64,000 nt of DNA from Coptis chinensis. Its lineage: Eukaryota; Streptophyta; Magnoliopsida; Ranunculales; Ranunculaceae. Below are positions 12,281-23,580 of this stretch, in pieces. The notes below the pieces were generated by a model. The model made no database searches, was not told the DNA's origin, and saw only the letters and a list, made by a program, of their open reading frames with translations. The position numbers and the translations under genes are program-made. Each line of letters opens with the position of its first letter. Within the stretch, counting starts at the first letter, position 1. The stretch lies in the NCBI GenBank assembly GCA_015680905.1, contig CM027377.1, positions 15,834,501 to 15,898,500 of the forward strand, given 5' to 3'.

Positions 12281-12649
12281 TTTTTTTTAGTTGGTAATAC
12301 CTTTACTAATGGATATTTCCATTACAAAAACAATTACTAATAAACTGACACATATTACTAACGGATATATATGTGACAGAGCAAGTAATTGAAGCACGCC
12401 AAATATTACTAACACTTACATCCGTTAGAAGTTACAAATTTAAACGGCTATCAACAGTTGGCTATCCGTTATAGAGAATTTTAGTAACGGATATAACTGT
12501 TACTAAAACTAATTTTGGTAACGGTTGTATCCGTTACTAAATTTGGCCTAAGTAAATGATGGCCCCCGAAGCTAACGGATATAACCCGTTAGTAAAAATA
12601 TAAGTAACGGATATAGCTGTTGGTAAACGCCTTTTTTGGTGTAGTGTAC

Positions 12650-13140
12650 ACGCTTTGCTTTGCAATCCTTGGCGTAGTGACCAATCTTGTTGCACTTGTA
12701 ACAACGCCTTTCCTTGCCACCCTTGCTTGGGCGACGGCTGCTATGCTTCTCGCTGAACTTTTTCTTCTCACTAGACCACTTCTCGTGTTGCTCTTTATAC
12801 CGCCCGACGATACTTTGAACGTCGATAGCTCTTCGAGGCTTCCATTCCTTTTTGCTCTCACCGAACCGCCAACGATGTTCTTTCCGAAAGAAAGAGCTTT
12901 CTTCGGCATTCTCTACCTTCTTCTTCGTCGGCAACGCTCTATCGATGAGTTGATCTACTGCCGCAAAGAGCTCACCAAATGTCATTAGGTCTACATCATC
13001 TTCTTTTTAGCCCGCTTCCAAATCTCCTAGGCCATTCGGCAATCCTGCGATAAACTTCTCCTTCCGTGATCGCTTTCGATTGCGTAGGGGCATGTAAAGA
13101 CGCGTTCTAGGAAAAACGCCTTTGTACCACTTATACTCAT
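12650..13140 (-). pseudogene. Endogenous caulimovirid-like capsid/gag remnant with CCHC zinc knuckle
   Basis: On the minus strand an open frame of about 110 codons ends in a lysine-rich stretch and a perfect zinc knuckle, CYKCNKIGHYAKDC (C-x2-C-x4-H-x4-C). Upstream, in the other part of the fragment, the text KWYKGVF and KEKFIAGLP recalls the conserved core of Caulimoviridae capsid proteins. Such proteins package viral DNA in pararetroviruses, and old copies are common in plant genomes. The reading frame has a stop near 13005 and its 3' side is cut off by the CACTA element ending at 12646. A Ty3/gypsy gag is the main alternative. It is a fossil with no sign of function. Confidence 0.5.
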
Positions 13141-13144
13141 CAAG

Positions 13145-13740
13145 GCTTTTGATCCTTAGGCTCATCGTATCTGCACGATGCTTCTTCTCATCACTTTCTA
13201 GTGGACCGCGAAGTGTGTCCGAATTGTAGCGAGTAAACTATATCTACCGGATTCGGGATTAGTCGTCCTTCCGAAGTCTCGAAAGCAGTTGACCGGAGAT
13301 AGATCAATCCTTACAGAAGCTTCAATCTCTGCCTTGGCTTCCTTTGGTAGACGATCACCTCTACAGTATGTTTGGTTTGTTGAAATCAAGATTTAGGATT
13401 TGTGAAAAGTGATAGGTAGTTATGTGAATAGAGAACATAACAAAAAGAAAACGAAAGTGGAAATCGTAGGTAGACTGGATTTTTTCTTATAGAGTATTCA
13501 ATTATCCAAGTTTGATATGGCCGGCGAATTGTTTATGTAAACCGGATAGATGATGGAGAAATTCAAAAAGCCACTAATCAAATCGACCGGCTGCAACTCT
13601 GCAACAGCTCGCGTGGACAAAAAGACAAAAAAATCATCTCTAAAAAGTCGCATAATTGCAAAAAGAACCGATTTTTATCCACTAATATATAGAGCAGTAC
13701 CTATAAATAATCCCCTTTTTTAGCTTGTATTATTATCAGG
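13145..13740. other. Intergenic stretch with TATA-like boxes
   Basis: No gene was recognised. TATATA at about 13685 and TATAAATA at about 13701 sit 130-150 bases before the first ATG of the GNAT-like gene at 13833, a reasonable promoter distance. The minus-strand frame at 13198-13389 may be more of the caulimovirid-like remnant but shows no motif. Confidence 0.3.
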
Positions 13741-13832
13741 TCTGAAAGTTTGAGTTTCCAATCAATCGAATCCAGTAATAATTCTTCAACGATCTGAGCT
13801 TCATGGGTCGATCGTTGAAGAATTTGTAATAA

Positions 13833-16300
13833 ATGGAGCTGAAAGGGATAGTTTCACCAGAATTTCTACGACTTCCATTAGTGTTTGCTAAAAAGCGGAA
13901 GCTTAACACTTTTCTTTGTGTTGTTAGGAATTCATCTTCACACCAATTCAGGTATATTATACATCAATTGAGAATGGGTAGTTTATTTTCTTTGTGGTTG
14001 TGATTTAGTTTGTGTGATTACGTACAGGGAGACATTTCCAATGTCATACCATAGATGGAAACCTATTGAAGTCCATTGTAATGATAGTGCACACAGTATC
14101 CTACAACCATCTGTATGTACAAGTGACAGCACAACACTGCCTGAGCTTGCTTTTGGTCGCTTTACGATCACGACTGAAACTTGTGGTATTCAAAAACGAA
14201 GATTTGGTCGATTTGTTGCTCGTGGAGCTGTTTTGGATGAGGAGTACTGGGTGAGTACGTTTTTTTGACTTCGATGTGATTGGTGTTTAGATTGCATTCC
14301 TATGGTGTGTTCCTACATTTGTGACATATCCTCAGAAGGTGTAGGTTCAAGAGGTCACATTCTTCAATGGAATGGCACCGTGAAGTGCAAGGGTGATTTT
14401 CTAGAGGATTATATGCAATGTAGATATTTATTTATTCAAAGTTATCCCGTTTTGCCTCCAACTTAAATCTTTAATTACGGAACTTATTGCCACAAAGATG
14501 GAGCTTGAGGGCTTGTGCTCCATCCTTTTGGGTTATGCCCCATACTCCCATCTGTGTCGAGGTGGCTGCCTCATCATTGAGTTGTTTTAAACTTTGGTCG
14601 CTACTTTGAGCTGTTATTTTATCTCGTTTTGCTTTGCGACAAAGATCATGGCTGCGGGCGTAAATATCGAGTCCTCAGATCTTACATGAGGTTCGTTTTC
14701 TGTTATAAACTTGACCTTCCTTACAATATTTTTGGCACCCAAGAACATCATTATTTTTTCTGACTTCAAGTGATTTAATATGAATTCTAAAAAGAAACTT
14801 ATATGTTCCCCGGGCATGTCGATAGTTACGAAGGAAGTGTCTTTGACAGTAAACCCTCTCCCCTTAGGAGGTCATTCAAAAACGTGGTGGTCTCAGCCCT
14901 TTTCATTTTAGATTTGACTCAATTTCTACCTCAACACATTCTTTTCCCAAGAGAATTTTTCTGTTTTTACCTGGTCCGTATGGGAAATTACCTTTTGTTT
15001 GTTGTTGGGTTGCAGGAGTTCTATGCCTTGAAACGCCCGGTGTGGTGGGAGGGGATGGAAATTAGTTGAGCTGTTTTGCATGGTTATAGTATGTTTCATC
15101 CGACGACTACACTTATTTATGCATTTGATTTCTTGGTTGTAGTTTTTGTGTGAATAGTAATGTGAAAATATAAATCATTTATAAGAAGAATGGTGCCGTC
15201 GGTTGAAATTGTTTGGGGTGAAATTACAACATGCGATTAAAGCCTATCTTTGCAACCCCACAACTAATTACTTTCTAAATGGGAAGCTATCCTCGTCCCC
15301 AGCTATATATCTGAATGATCGGTCACATGCTAATGTCAAAGCTTTTTATTTAAAAAGGTGGCGTTTTATTGGAATATATCTAATAAGGAAGATAAGACAA
15401 GTGGAAGGTTACTTGGCTTGCCACTTTATGGGTCAAGTTGAAAGGGGAAGAAATATTATCAATTTTTCAAATAAAAATAATTAAAGTGTGTTCGATATCC
15501 ACACGGATATTGTTTTGTTAAAGAACTTTTGAAGTAAGTTACACTATCTCGCAACTCTTTGAAGAATTGAGTCATTAGTAGTTACTGAGAAGAGTCTAAA
15601 TCAATAGCACGGAGTATCCTTAACTAAGAAAGTCCCCGTAAAGCTTTGATCCACATTAGAAGTTTCTTTAGTTACTTTGTAATGATGTACAATTTTAGGT
15701 GTGGTACGATACACTTTCTTCATTTCAGGTCAAGGATGATAAAAATGTAAAGCGTACTGTCTTAAATAGCGTCGTAGGAACACCGGACCTCAAAGATCCG
15801 CCGATTTTGCAAGGAGAAACATACCCAGGGTAAACCTCATGATGTCAACTCCTTCATGTTCTGTTATTTGTTTGTATTATGGATTCTCATCGCTTTGATT
15901 CTAATACATCAATCAACATGGTAGCCATTGTCCATATTAAATCCACATCTTATCTCCGGGAACACAAAAAGTATTCCGCGGTTTTGGCAAGTCACGAGGC
16001 TTATGATATGCACAAGTATGCTTACGTTGCAAATCTTTGTGTGTCGGTTTGCTCGTCGTCGGGGATTGCTTTGCTAATATGTTGTATTTGGCCACGATAT
16101 TGCCTCCTTGGCGGTATACCGCCTTGAGTTCCCAATTACCGGTAGTTATATCCAATTCTACTTTTGTTTTAGAATATTTTGTATTAATTTAGTCTACTTT
16201 TGTTTCATTAACAGGTATGAAACAATTATTTGTTCATGTAAATGCCGACAACATACCTGCCCAAGAATTGTACAATAAAACTGGCTTTGAGGTTTGCCCC
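13833..16300 (+). pseudogene. Plastid-type GNAT N-acetyltransferase gene, interrupted and decayed
   Basis: Exon 1 (13833-13951) starts MELKGIVSPEFLRLPLVFAK and looks like a plastid transit peptide. Exon 2 (14028-14250) joins in frame across a GT-AG intron and ends GAVLDEEYW. An exon at 15729-15829 reads VKRTVLNSVVGTPDL. Near 16018 comes YAYVANLCVS and at 16216-16287 KQLFVHVNADNIPAQELYNK. This order matches the family of plant plastid GNATs, which acetylate protein N-termini and lysines with acetyl-CoA. The segment between 14250 and 15728, where conserved exons are expected, has none. The acetyl-CoA loop, usually R/Q-x-x-G-x-G/A, is garbled (CSSSGIAL) and a stop follows. Hence a pseudogene, though unusual splicing cannot be excluded. 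Confidence 0.6.
14260..15720. other. Unidentified sequence inside the GNAT-like gene
   Basis: This 1.45-kb interval separates GNAT exons and lacks the expected GNAT coding sequence. Open frames at 14803-15069 and 15203-15484 (the latter containing TTNYFLNGKLSSSP) match nothing I know. It may be a large intron with a transposon insertion; no terminal repeats were found. Confidence 0.3.
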
Positions 16301-16457
16301 TAAACCAGTAGTTTTTAACAACATTGCTTTCAAGGATGTTTGTTTGCTACTTAATCTTAACAAGCTAAAGAGACATTCATTTGCAATTGTGCACATTTGT
16401 TTGCCAAAAATTTTATGTTTGAGGAAAAAGTACAACCATATCTTTTCTCTGTGTTAG

Positions 16458-16543
16458 AGCAAAGCAATGGCGTGATGGAGATTGGATGTGCACAAACTGC
16501 AGCAACCACAACTATGCATCACGGTCGCAGTGCAATAGGTATG
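16458..16543 (+). pseudogene. Single RanBP2-type zinc-finger exon
   Basis: Between a TGTTAG acceptor and a GTATGT donor an open segment reads WRDGDWMCTNCSNHNYASRS followed by QCNR. The pattern W-x-C-x2-C, N and C-x2 (second cysteine pair cut by the exon end) fits a RanBP2/NZF finger, a small zinc module that binds RNA or ubiquitin. It lies 160 bases after the GNAT remnant, and GNATs do not normally carry such a domain. No further exon of the same protein was found. It is either a captured exon or the remains of a second decayed gene. Confidence 0.55.
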
Positions 16544-16549
16544 TGTTCG

Positions 16550-17681
16550 TTCTTCTCTATTTGTCCTCTGGGTCTCTACAACTAAGTTACTCTGTCATCT
16601 CTCCATGACTCCATGATTATCTGAGGTTTTGTCAAGGGAAAATGTCTGCCTCTAGCAAAGTTGAATGTTTCGTGTTGTTCTCTCAAACTCATAGACGAAT
16701 CTCTACTAACTTATATATGATATGTAAGGCTGCGTTTGGTAAGTCGAGGACAAAACTTATGGTCCTTTTGTCGCTCTGTGTTTTCAAAAAAAGGAAAACC
16801 CCCAGCTTCTAAGTTTTCTTAAAATGCTCCAATAAGCGTGCATAACAAATTTCATGCCACGTGGTGAAAATATATACTTCTCCATCATGATAAACTTCGC
16901 CATGAATATGGTGGATGAAGTTATGGCGGCGTAAAAATACTGGCCGACCGAAAAATATATTGAGATTTTCCGAAGAAATCTTTACTTTTCCAATCAAAGT
17001 CAAGCTAAACTTCGGTTCAAGATCAACCTCACGGATTTACCATCAATATCACATCATGTTCGTGATTGTGCCCGACCGAGCCATAGTTTTGTATGTTTTA
17101 TGCTTTCTAAGTTTGTGTTCTTTTTCGAAATATTTATTCCTAAATCTTTTGGTTCCTTCCCAAATTCTAGATTACAATTACAATTTAGAATTAGGTAGTA
17201 GGCGATTGTTTAATGCATTCCACTCTGCAGGGTAAGACTCGGCTGAAAAGATGTTTGTCAATCAATCTGCTAGTGTTGTGCTTTGACTCATCCGGATAAC
17301 AAATTTAGAACTGAAGGAGACATACACGCCAAGATGAACTTGTCGGTGTTATACTTCGATATTATTTAGTTCATCTAGGAAAATGGGGTGTTTCGGTCGG
17401 GCGAATGAGGATGAGTTTTAGCTATGTTCGGACCCTCCAAATTTAATTTATGAGTCTTACCTTTTAATTTATGAAAAGGAATTTAAAGTTTGTTTTCTTA
17501 GTGCACTCAAAAATTAATGGAAGTTTTTTTTTATTATTATTATCTTTTTTGCAATGTTTGATAGTTTATTGTATATTTTGGAATTTGTTGGGAAGATGGA
17601 AATGTTGTATGTAGGCAGGTCGTAAATTTTGTTATCTGAGTTCGGTTTTTAAGTGGAAGACTGTTTGCTAGCATTATTATT

Positions 17682-17683
<2 letters not shown>
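16550..17683. other. Intergenic, no gene recognised
   Basis: Short open frames on both strands (for example 16809-17003 minus, 16915-17235 plus) show no motif. GCTGCGTTTGGTAAG at about 16730 resembles a hAT-MITE end but no partner was found. Confidence 0.35.

Positions 17684-17760
<77 letters not shown>
17684..17760. repeat. (AT)n microsatellite, about 77 bases
   Basis: An uninterrupted alternating AT tract that runs directly into TACCACGG boxes of CACTA type. Length is likely to vary between individuals. Confidence 0.95.
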
Positions 17761-17763
<3 letters not shown>

Positions 17764-18000
17764 ACGGTTTGGCATAAACCGTAGTGTTTAGTATAACTAT
17801 ATACCACGGTATTATAACACATACACTAATATAAACCACGGTTTCAATAGCTTATATGCCACGGTTACATTTGCCAATCGTGGTATATAATGGTATACAA
17901 ACCACGGTTCTTTGAAAAACCGTGGTATTCGTTAAACATATATACCACAGCTTTTGCTATTATTATATACCACACCACCTATTGTCACGGTTGTATAACA
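17761..18000. mobile_element. CACTA subterminal segment with CCACGGTT boxes
   Basis: At least eight copies of ATACCACGGTT-type boxes in both orientations match those at 4578-4860. No CACTA/TAGTG terminus with a matching repeat was found at either side. It is a truncated end, possibly of the same element that starts at 4578. Confidence 0.55.
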
Positions 18001-18298
18001 AAGGTAAATATATTTATATCACACTTAAAAACGATTGGTATAAGTGTCATTCCTCAGAAGATTGATATGAATATTTATATATTATGATGTACATGATTTC
18101 TTACAAGAAAATGTATACGTGGTTTGTGTGAGTTGATACTCACGAGGGATGAATATACTCCCTAGTTGTGATATGTTTCCTCGTTCTGATAAGTAGACGA
18201 GTGGTTTTTATGAAAAATATTGGTTTTAAGTATGAGCGAGTTGTTGAATATGATTAGTGGTATAGGAATGTGAATATGTGAATATGATGTATATAATT

Positions 18299-18500
18299 TC
18301 TTACGAAGGAATGTGAATATGGTTAGCGTGATATGATGGATATAGTGGTGTGATATGAATGTTAGTTAATATTGATGATATATTATGATATGATGGATAC
18401 GGTGGTGTGATATGAATTTTAGTTAATATTGGTGATATATTATGATATAATGGATATGGTGATGTGACATAAATGTTAATATTGGCGATATATTATGCCA
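18299..18500. repeat. Tandem repeat, unit about 65 bases, three copies
   Basis: The unit contains GGTGGTGTGATATGAAT and TTAATATTGGTGATATAT. Copies differ by a few substitutions. Confidence 0.65.
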
Positions 18501-18559
18501 GATTATATATATACTCATGATGGTTACAGTGAGAGTGAAATAGATGTATACTATAAATG

Positions 18560-19311
18560 ATTACGTTTGGGAAATCTAACTTTGTTTTGCAGAAGGGTAG
18601 GACTTATTAACTTTTTATGCAGAGACGTTGTCCTACCCTAAGACGATGTGTTGGCTTAAAGGTAAAGTGTATCAAACTCATATTTAAATAAGTTTTCATA
18701 TGTGTATGTAATAAGTGGACTGTAAGTGGAAATTATATTGTGAGTTATTTTGGAAAGTGAGAATGATGAATATTGTTATATGAGATTTCTTGGAAATGTA
18801 TATTGGGGGTTGAAATCTTACTTAGGAAGAAACGGCATGCCATTTTGAGAATACGGAACTAAATTGTCTTCCAAGTTAAAATAATTGTAATAGTATATTT
18901 CTTGATTTGAAAGATTGAACATACTGCTATACTATTTTATATTTTTAGTCTTACTTATACCAACAAATTCAATTTACTGACACATGTTTGCTTTGTTTTA
19001 CAACGTGGGTGTGTTCTTGGAAACATAAATGGTGGAGTGCATTAGATGAGGACACGTGAGTTGGAGTTGCTCTTGGAGTCTTATGGTTTAAGTTTTTCTG
19101 AAGTGTACGGTTTTGTTTTTAGACAGATGTAATAGAGTTTGTTAGTTTCTTTGTTGTTTAATAATGTGATTAAAAGATTGTCCCTTTTAGTTTTAAATTT
19201 GATCTCAGATTTTAATATCGTAGTTGATAATATATTATTAGGGTTTCATTTCATCTTGGGTTTTCATATGATTGAATAGGACGACGATTGAGATAATTAT
19301 ATCTTGGATAA
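18560..19311 (+). repeat. Dispersed repeat, inverted copy of the start of the 38052 LTR-like block
   Basis: Read forward, this equals the reverse complement of about 38070-38830. Shared strings include TTTTCTGAAGTGTACGGTTT, GATAATTATATCTTGGATAA and TTTTGCAGAAGGGTAGG. It ends abruptly at GGATAA, where the other copy runs on for about 30 bases to its TGTCACACCCC terminus, so this copy is truncated. Confidence 0.7.
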
Positions 19312-19462
19312 TATGTAACAGTAGAACCCATATTTTTTTTTATTATGGTAGGACCCATAGGAAAAAAATCTATTTTAAAGAGAAAATTTTTAAAAAAAAA
19401 TATTTTCATATGGCCCCACAAAACTAAAAAAATAAAATTTTGTCTACTGTGAGCCGCACTTA

Positions 19463-19502
<40 letters not shown>

Positions 19503-20150
19503 ATTTTTCTTTTCGTTTTTATTCACTTATTAAAAAAATTGAGAACATTTGTTTTTTGTGGAGCCCATATAATAATAAAAAATATATATATTAAAAAAAT
19601 ATCAAGGTTATTTCATGTGTGCTGACGGGTCAAAAAACGGAAAAAGTTAGTCGACCGCGTTTGACCATGAATTTGGGGGGCTTGAAAACATTAGGTTTAA
19701 GTCCTATCTATAAATTAGAAAATTAGGTTTAAGTTCTACTTTTCTGCCATTAAAACATGAACATACCTTTGGTGCCCTATAGACTTCTATAGCGGCTCCA
19801 CCTATTTGTAATTTATTATACTTTGATCAAGTACTACTGAGTTGCAATTTGTGAAAAAATTGTTGAAGAAGAAAGATTATGGAGAAGAAGTGTGTTGGGG
19901 AAGAAAAACAGTAAAGAATAATAGTATTTATAGATGAATAAGAAAAGTAATAACTCCCAACGGCTATAACGACTATTTGTAGATATCATGTGATTTAATT
20001 TTTTTTTTCAAAAATACACGTGAGTGTATGCCCATGGGTATTAAATAATATTGGTACCACATTGCTCACGCCCAAACTTGTCCATAGGCGGAACTAGGAC
20101 CAATTTCTAATTACACATTATTTTGTCCTCAATGTCTAATTCACTTGGAC
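19312..20150. other. AT-rich intergenic, no gene recognised
   Basis: It contains a long T tract (about 19466-19498) and no open frame worth annotating. Confidence 0.4.
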
Positions 20151-20553
20151 CAATACCTAAATCTCTTTTTATTTTATCATAATAAATACAGAATGATTGG
20201 ATCAAGCATCAGCAGGAATGCAGGATCTCTGGCAAAAAAACCCCACACAAGAAACACTGCTGAAATTTGATGCGGCATTTTTTGGCTGTGTATCTTTGTA
20301 GTAGTATATGCCGAAATTACCAGCGTTGGCAGTGAAGTGGCATCGAATGACTTCGAACAATGGTGGATATGGACCCCATGAAAATTAAAGACAATCCAAC
20401 TATCTAGTTCAATGCACATAAATTGTCCAAAAGTCAAAACTGATTTAAGAAATAAACTGAAAAACAAAACGAAAACAAGAAGACATGAAACAAATATTAG
20501 TTTATTTATTTGACATTAACCATTGTTTGTCCGTTGTTTGATTGGTATGATCG

Positions 20554-20990
20554 TCAGAACCTTGTTGAAGGAGGAGGAGGGCTGAGCAAAGGACGATTTT
20601 TTGGATTTGGTCCTGGATCTGGATAATCCATCACACCAATCAACAATCTTCCTTCTTGGATATATTTCTCAAAATCCTACAACATGCCATGAACCCAATT
20701 TTCAATATTTTAGCCGAAATAGATTGCAATGAGAACAAATACACAAGGAAAGAAATATTAATGGTATACCTCTAATAGAACAACAGATTCTTCTTTATCA
20801 TCTTTCACTAACTTTCTTCCATATCCTACAATTGTGAAAAAACAACATGCAAGAAAAATGGTCAAGAACATAAAAATCGCTAAACACAACTAAAAAGATT
20901 GAAAATAAATCAAGTAAGAGTACCTTGAGAGAAGCATAGAGTCAGAAGAGATGAAATTAGAAGAATCCTAAGAAAGTACGCCAGAGCCAT
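20554..20990 (-). CDS. Small secreted peptide precursor, PSY-like (three exons, 81 residues)
   Basis: Exons on the minus strand are 20990-20924, 20825-20770 and 20676-20554, each bounded by GT-AG and joining in frame (67, 56 and 123 bases). The product starts MALAYFLRILLISSLLTLCF, a clear signal peptide. It then has a short charged middle (YGRKLVKDDKEESVV) and ends with DYPDPGPNPKNRP at residues 58-70 and a proline-rich tail. Arabidopsis PSY1 ends in DYGDPSANPKHDP, so the spacing D-Y-x-D-P-x2-N-P-K-x2-P is kept. PSY peptides are tyrosine-sulfated on the DY motif by TPST, secreted and perceived by receptor kinases to promote growth. The usual H-D before the last proline is N-R here. A CIF-like peptide is a less good fit. 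An AATAAA polyadenylation signal lies on the minus strand near 20509. The identification rests on motif and architecture only. Confidence 0.7.
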
Positions 20991-21840
20991 TAATTATTTC
21001 TTGTTTTTTGGGTATCTAAGAAAAGGGTTGTCCTTACTCTTACTTCTTAGATGAAAGAGAGTTCTAGCTTATGAACTTTACAGAACCTCAACACCCAGAA
21101 TTGAAAAAAAAGAAAAAGAAAATACTACCGCCACTTGTGTTTAGGAACAAGGATTGTATCATTTGATGTGGACTGTGGACTGTGTACTTGTCCCCTAATG
21201 GTCACGGCGGCCACAGAGTACAGACTGGTGCATGAATATAAAATTTAATCTATTTTTAAGAGTGGACATTCTCTACTACTGGAGATAAGGTTACAATTCA
21301 ACACCAGTCCTTTTATGTAACCCACGTTAGTAGAAACTCGGGTCAACCATGAAGATATTTGTTGAAAAATCGACAATTTAGTTTGGTGATGATTTCTGGC
21401 CTGGGCTGTTTTGGGAATTAAGAAAGAGTGCTGCAAAATTGCAAATAGAGTAGAACTGACTGAAAAGAAATCTGATTGCAATATGCTGTTTTTGAAATGT
21501 GATTATTTCTGCAATTCCCTCCAATGTACTTTTTTTTTTTTTTTCGATAATGCTCCAATGTACCTAATTAAGAACAAAATATATTTAAGCTTATCTGATG
21601 AAATTCCTTTTCCTAGAAGAATCGTTTATTGTGTTAGGTCAGAGCATTATGCATTTGATCTTTATAGGGATAGACAATGTAAAATCTCACGCAACTCATT
21701 GATTTTACAAAGAAAACAATAATGGTAAGGGGCAAAAGGTACTTTCATGTTGCATAAAGAGCTGCTATTTTAAGCTTATAAGATAATATTGACTACTATG
21801 CTATCAGTATCAGTCGAGATGACCGATTAATCATATATTA
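20991..21840. other. Intergenic and 5' flank of the peptide gene
   Basis: The 250 bases upstream of the peptide ATG (to about 21240) would hold its promoter; no certain TATA box was chosen. Open frames at 21245-21722 show no motif. Confidence 0.35.
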
Positions 21841-22459
21841 TGGTATTTGTTATTGAGAGACCCCATATTGTGTTGGGCAGACTCCAATAAAAAAACAATT
21901 ATTACAAGTGTGTCATTGGTCCCAAAAAATCCAAAAAAATAAAATAAATATTACAAGTGTGTTATTGGTCCCAAAAAAATTGAATTAAAAAACCTGCTTT
22001 AAACGGCCTAAAGTCGTTTATTGTAAGAAACCCAACGATGTGGCCACACCGTTTGGACTGAGTCCCTAACGATGTGGCCACACTATTTGAGACCACACCG
22101 TTTGAGATTTGAACTTTGAAAAAATATAAAGTTCTTTTTTTTTAGTTTGAGATTTAGTCACACCGTTTGGGGTTTGAACTTTGAAAAAATATAAAATTCT
22201 GTTTTTTGGCCTCTTGACCGGTGTGGCCACATCGTTGGGGACTCAATCCAAACGATGTGACCACATCGTTGGGTTTATACAATGAACGACCTAACCGAGT
22301 CGTTTAAGCTTGTGGTTTTTTAATTCAATTTTTTGAGACCAATGGCACACTTGTAATATTTGTTTTTTTTTTACTTTTTAAGACCAATGGCATACTTGTA
22401 ATAATTGTTTTTTTTGGAGTATGCCCAACACAATATGGGGTCCGTCAGTAATAGGTCCC
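21841..22459. mobile_element. Foldback MITE with long terminal inverted repeats
   Basis: The left arm from about 21859 (GACCCCATATTGTGTTGGGC) is mirrored by the right arm ending at 22442 (GCCCAACACAATATGGGGTC). Pairing continues inward for some 200 bases, through AAACAATTATTACAAGTGTG and AACCCAACGATGTGGCCAC. Weaker pairing also extends outward to about 21841 and 22459. Long arms and no coding capacity suggest a Mutator-like or foldback MITE. A target-site duplication was not identified. Confidence 0.65.
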
Positions 22460-22773
22460 TGTTAGAAATTAAACCGATTTGGAGAGAACACCACACTAAC
22501 TTAACATGTAGATTGAATCAATAAAAGAGAGAGAGAGAGAGAGAGAATTCTTATTTCTTGAGATTAAAACTAAATGGGAGGAGGTTACCTTTATATACAA
22601 CTAGGTAACCTCCTTTCTAAGATAAGGGATTAACAGGATAGACAGTAAGAATGAGGATGATCATGATAAACATCAAGATAGAAGGTTATCAGGATAAATA
22701 CCAAGATAGAGGATTATCAGGATAACACATAGCAATGGGTGGGCATCCATATAAGCCCATGGATTTCATAACA
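22460..22773 (-). repeat. LTR (3' LTR in element orientation)
   Basis: 314 bases, from TGTTAGAAATTAAACC to TTTCATAACA as read on the plus strand. It contains a (GA)n tract of variable length compared with its partner and a CTTTATATACAACTAGG stretch that may act as the TATA region. Confidence 0.88.
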
Positions 22774-23218
22774 CTCCCCTTGGATGTCCACCATTCTTGT
22801 GGAAATTATGGTGGATGCATCTTTTGTAGCATTCTTCCGGATGCTCTATAACTATCCAATGGCGAGGTTGCCTCATTAAAACCTTGCTAAGGAAAACCCA
22901 AAGTGGGAAAAACCAAAGCTAAGGAAAAAGAGAGTACAACATTACTTAGAATCATTGTGACTTGCTTAATATGCCTCATTAAAACCTTTTACTAGGAAAA
23001 CCCAAATGATAAAACCTAGATAAGGAAAAGAGTACAGATCGCATATGTCCTGGGACACATTCTTCAGGATGCTCCCCCTGTTCAATTACTCCCTCTGATA
23101 AAGACAAGTCTTAATCTGCTTCTATTACTTGCTCGACCTTAATCTGCTTCTTCTTCTTAATCTGATGAGTGTAAAAGAATTTTGGCGCAATGTGTTTTGT
23201 CATGTCTCCTTTTATAAA

Positions 23219-23580
23219 TCATTCTTGAATCTGGGCTATACAAGCTGGATTATCCTCATAAATAATGCTGGGAACACCTGTTATAGAAGGCAATTGACAA
23301 GAACTACGAATATGCCCAATTAATAACCTTAGCCATACACATTCACGACTAGCTTCATGAAGAGCTAAAATTTCAGAGTGGTTAGAGAAAGTTGCCACTA
23401 AAGTTTGTTTAGTGCAATGCCAACAAATGACAAAGATTACCACTAAGAAATACATACTGTTTGGGAGTGACCCTTCCGAGGGTCGGATAGATAACCAAAG
23501 ACTGCATATCGCCAACTAGATCATAGTCATTAGTGGAACCATAAGAATAAAATAGTTTCATACAAGTTAATTCATAAAAA
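23219..23580 (-). pseudogene. Copia RNase H fragment
   Basis: The minus strand reads ILALHEASRECVWLRLLIGH and then SIIYEDNPACIAQI, the classic C-terminal copia RNase H region. Just upstream, another frame gives DYDLVG and SDPRKG-like text, so a frameshift separates the two halves. It would degrade the RNA strand of the replication hybrid; here it is broken. Confidence 0.75.

Larger units (their letters stand above)
7735..12646 (+). mobile_element. Complete CACTA transposon, 4.9 kb, TSD TAC
   Basis: The left end CACTACACCAGAATGG begins at 7735. The right end reads, in reverse complement, CACTACACCAAAAAAGG and stops at 12646. The flanking triplets are both TAC (7732-7734 and 12647-12649). Subterminal boxes TAACGGATAT and ATCCGTTA cluster at 7775-7920 and 12300-12610. 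A TAGTG at 7945-7949 is internal: it could be the end of a 215-base sub-element, but the triplet after it (CAA) does not match. No transposase was recognised. The middle has leader-like and intron-like sequence, so the element is non-autonomous. Confidence 0.7.

Noticed and set aside
12620-12988. 122-codon plus-strand frame opposite the zinc-knuckle sequence
   Set aside because: It is the antisense shadow of the minus-strand gag/capsid-like frame, which has a clear motif.
17540-17839. 99-codon minus-strand frame with a Tyr-Ile repeat
   Set aside because: It is produced by the (AT)n microsatellite.
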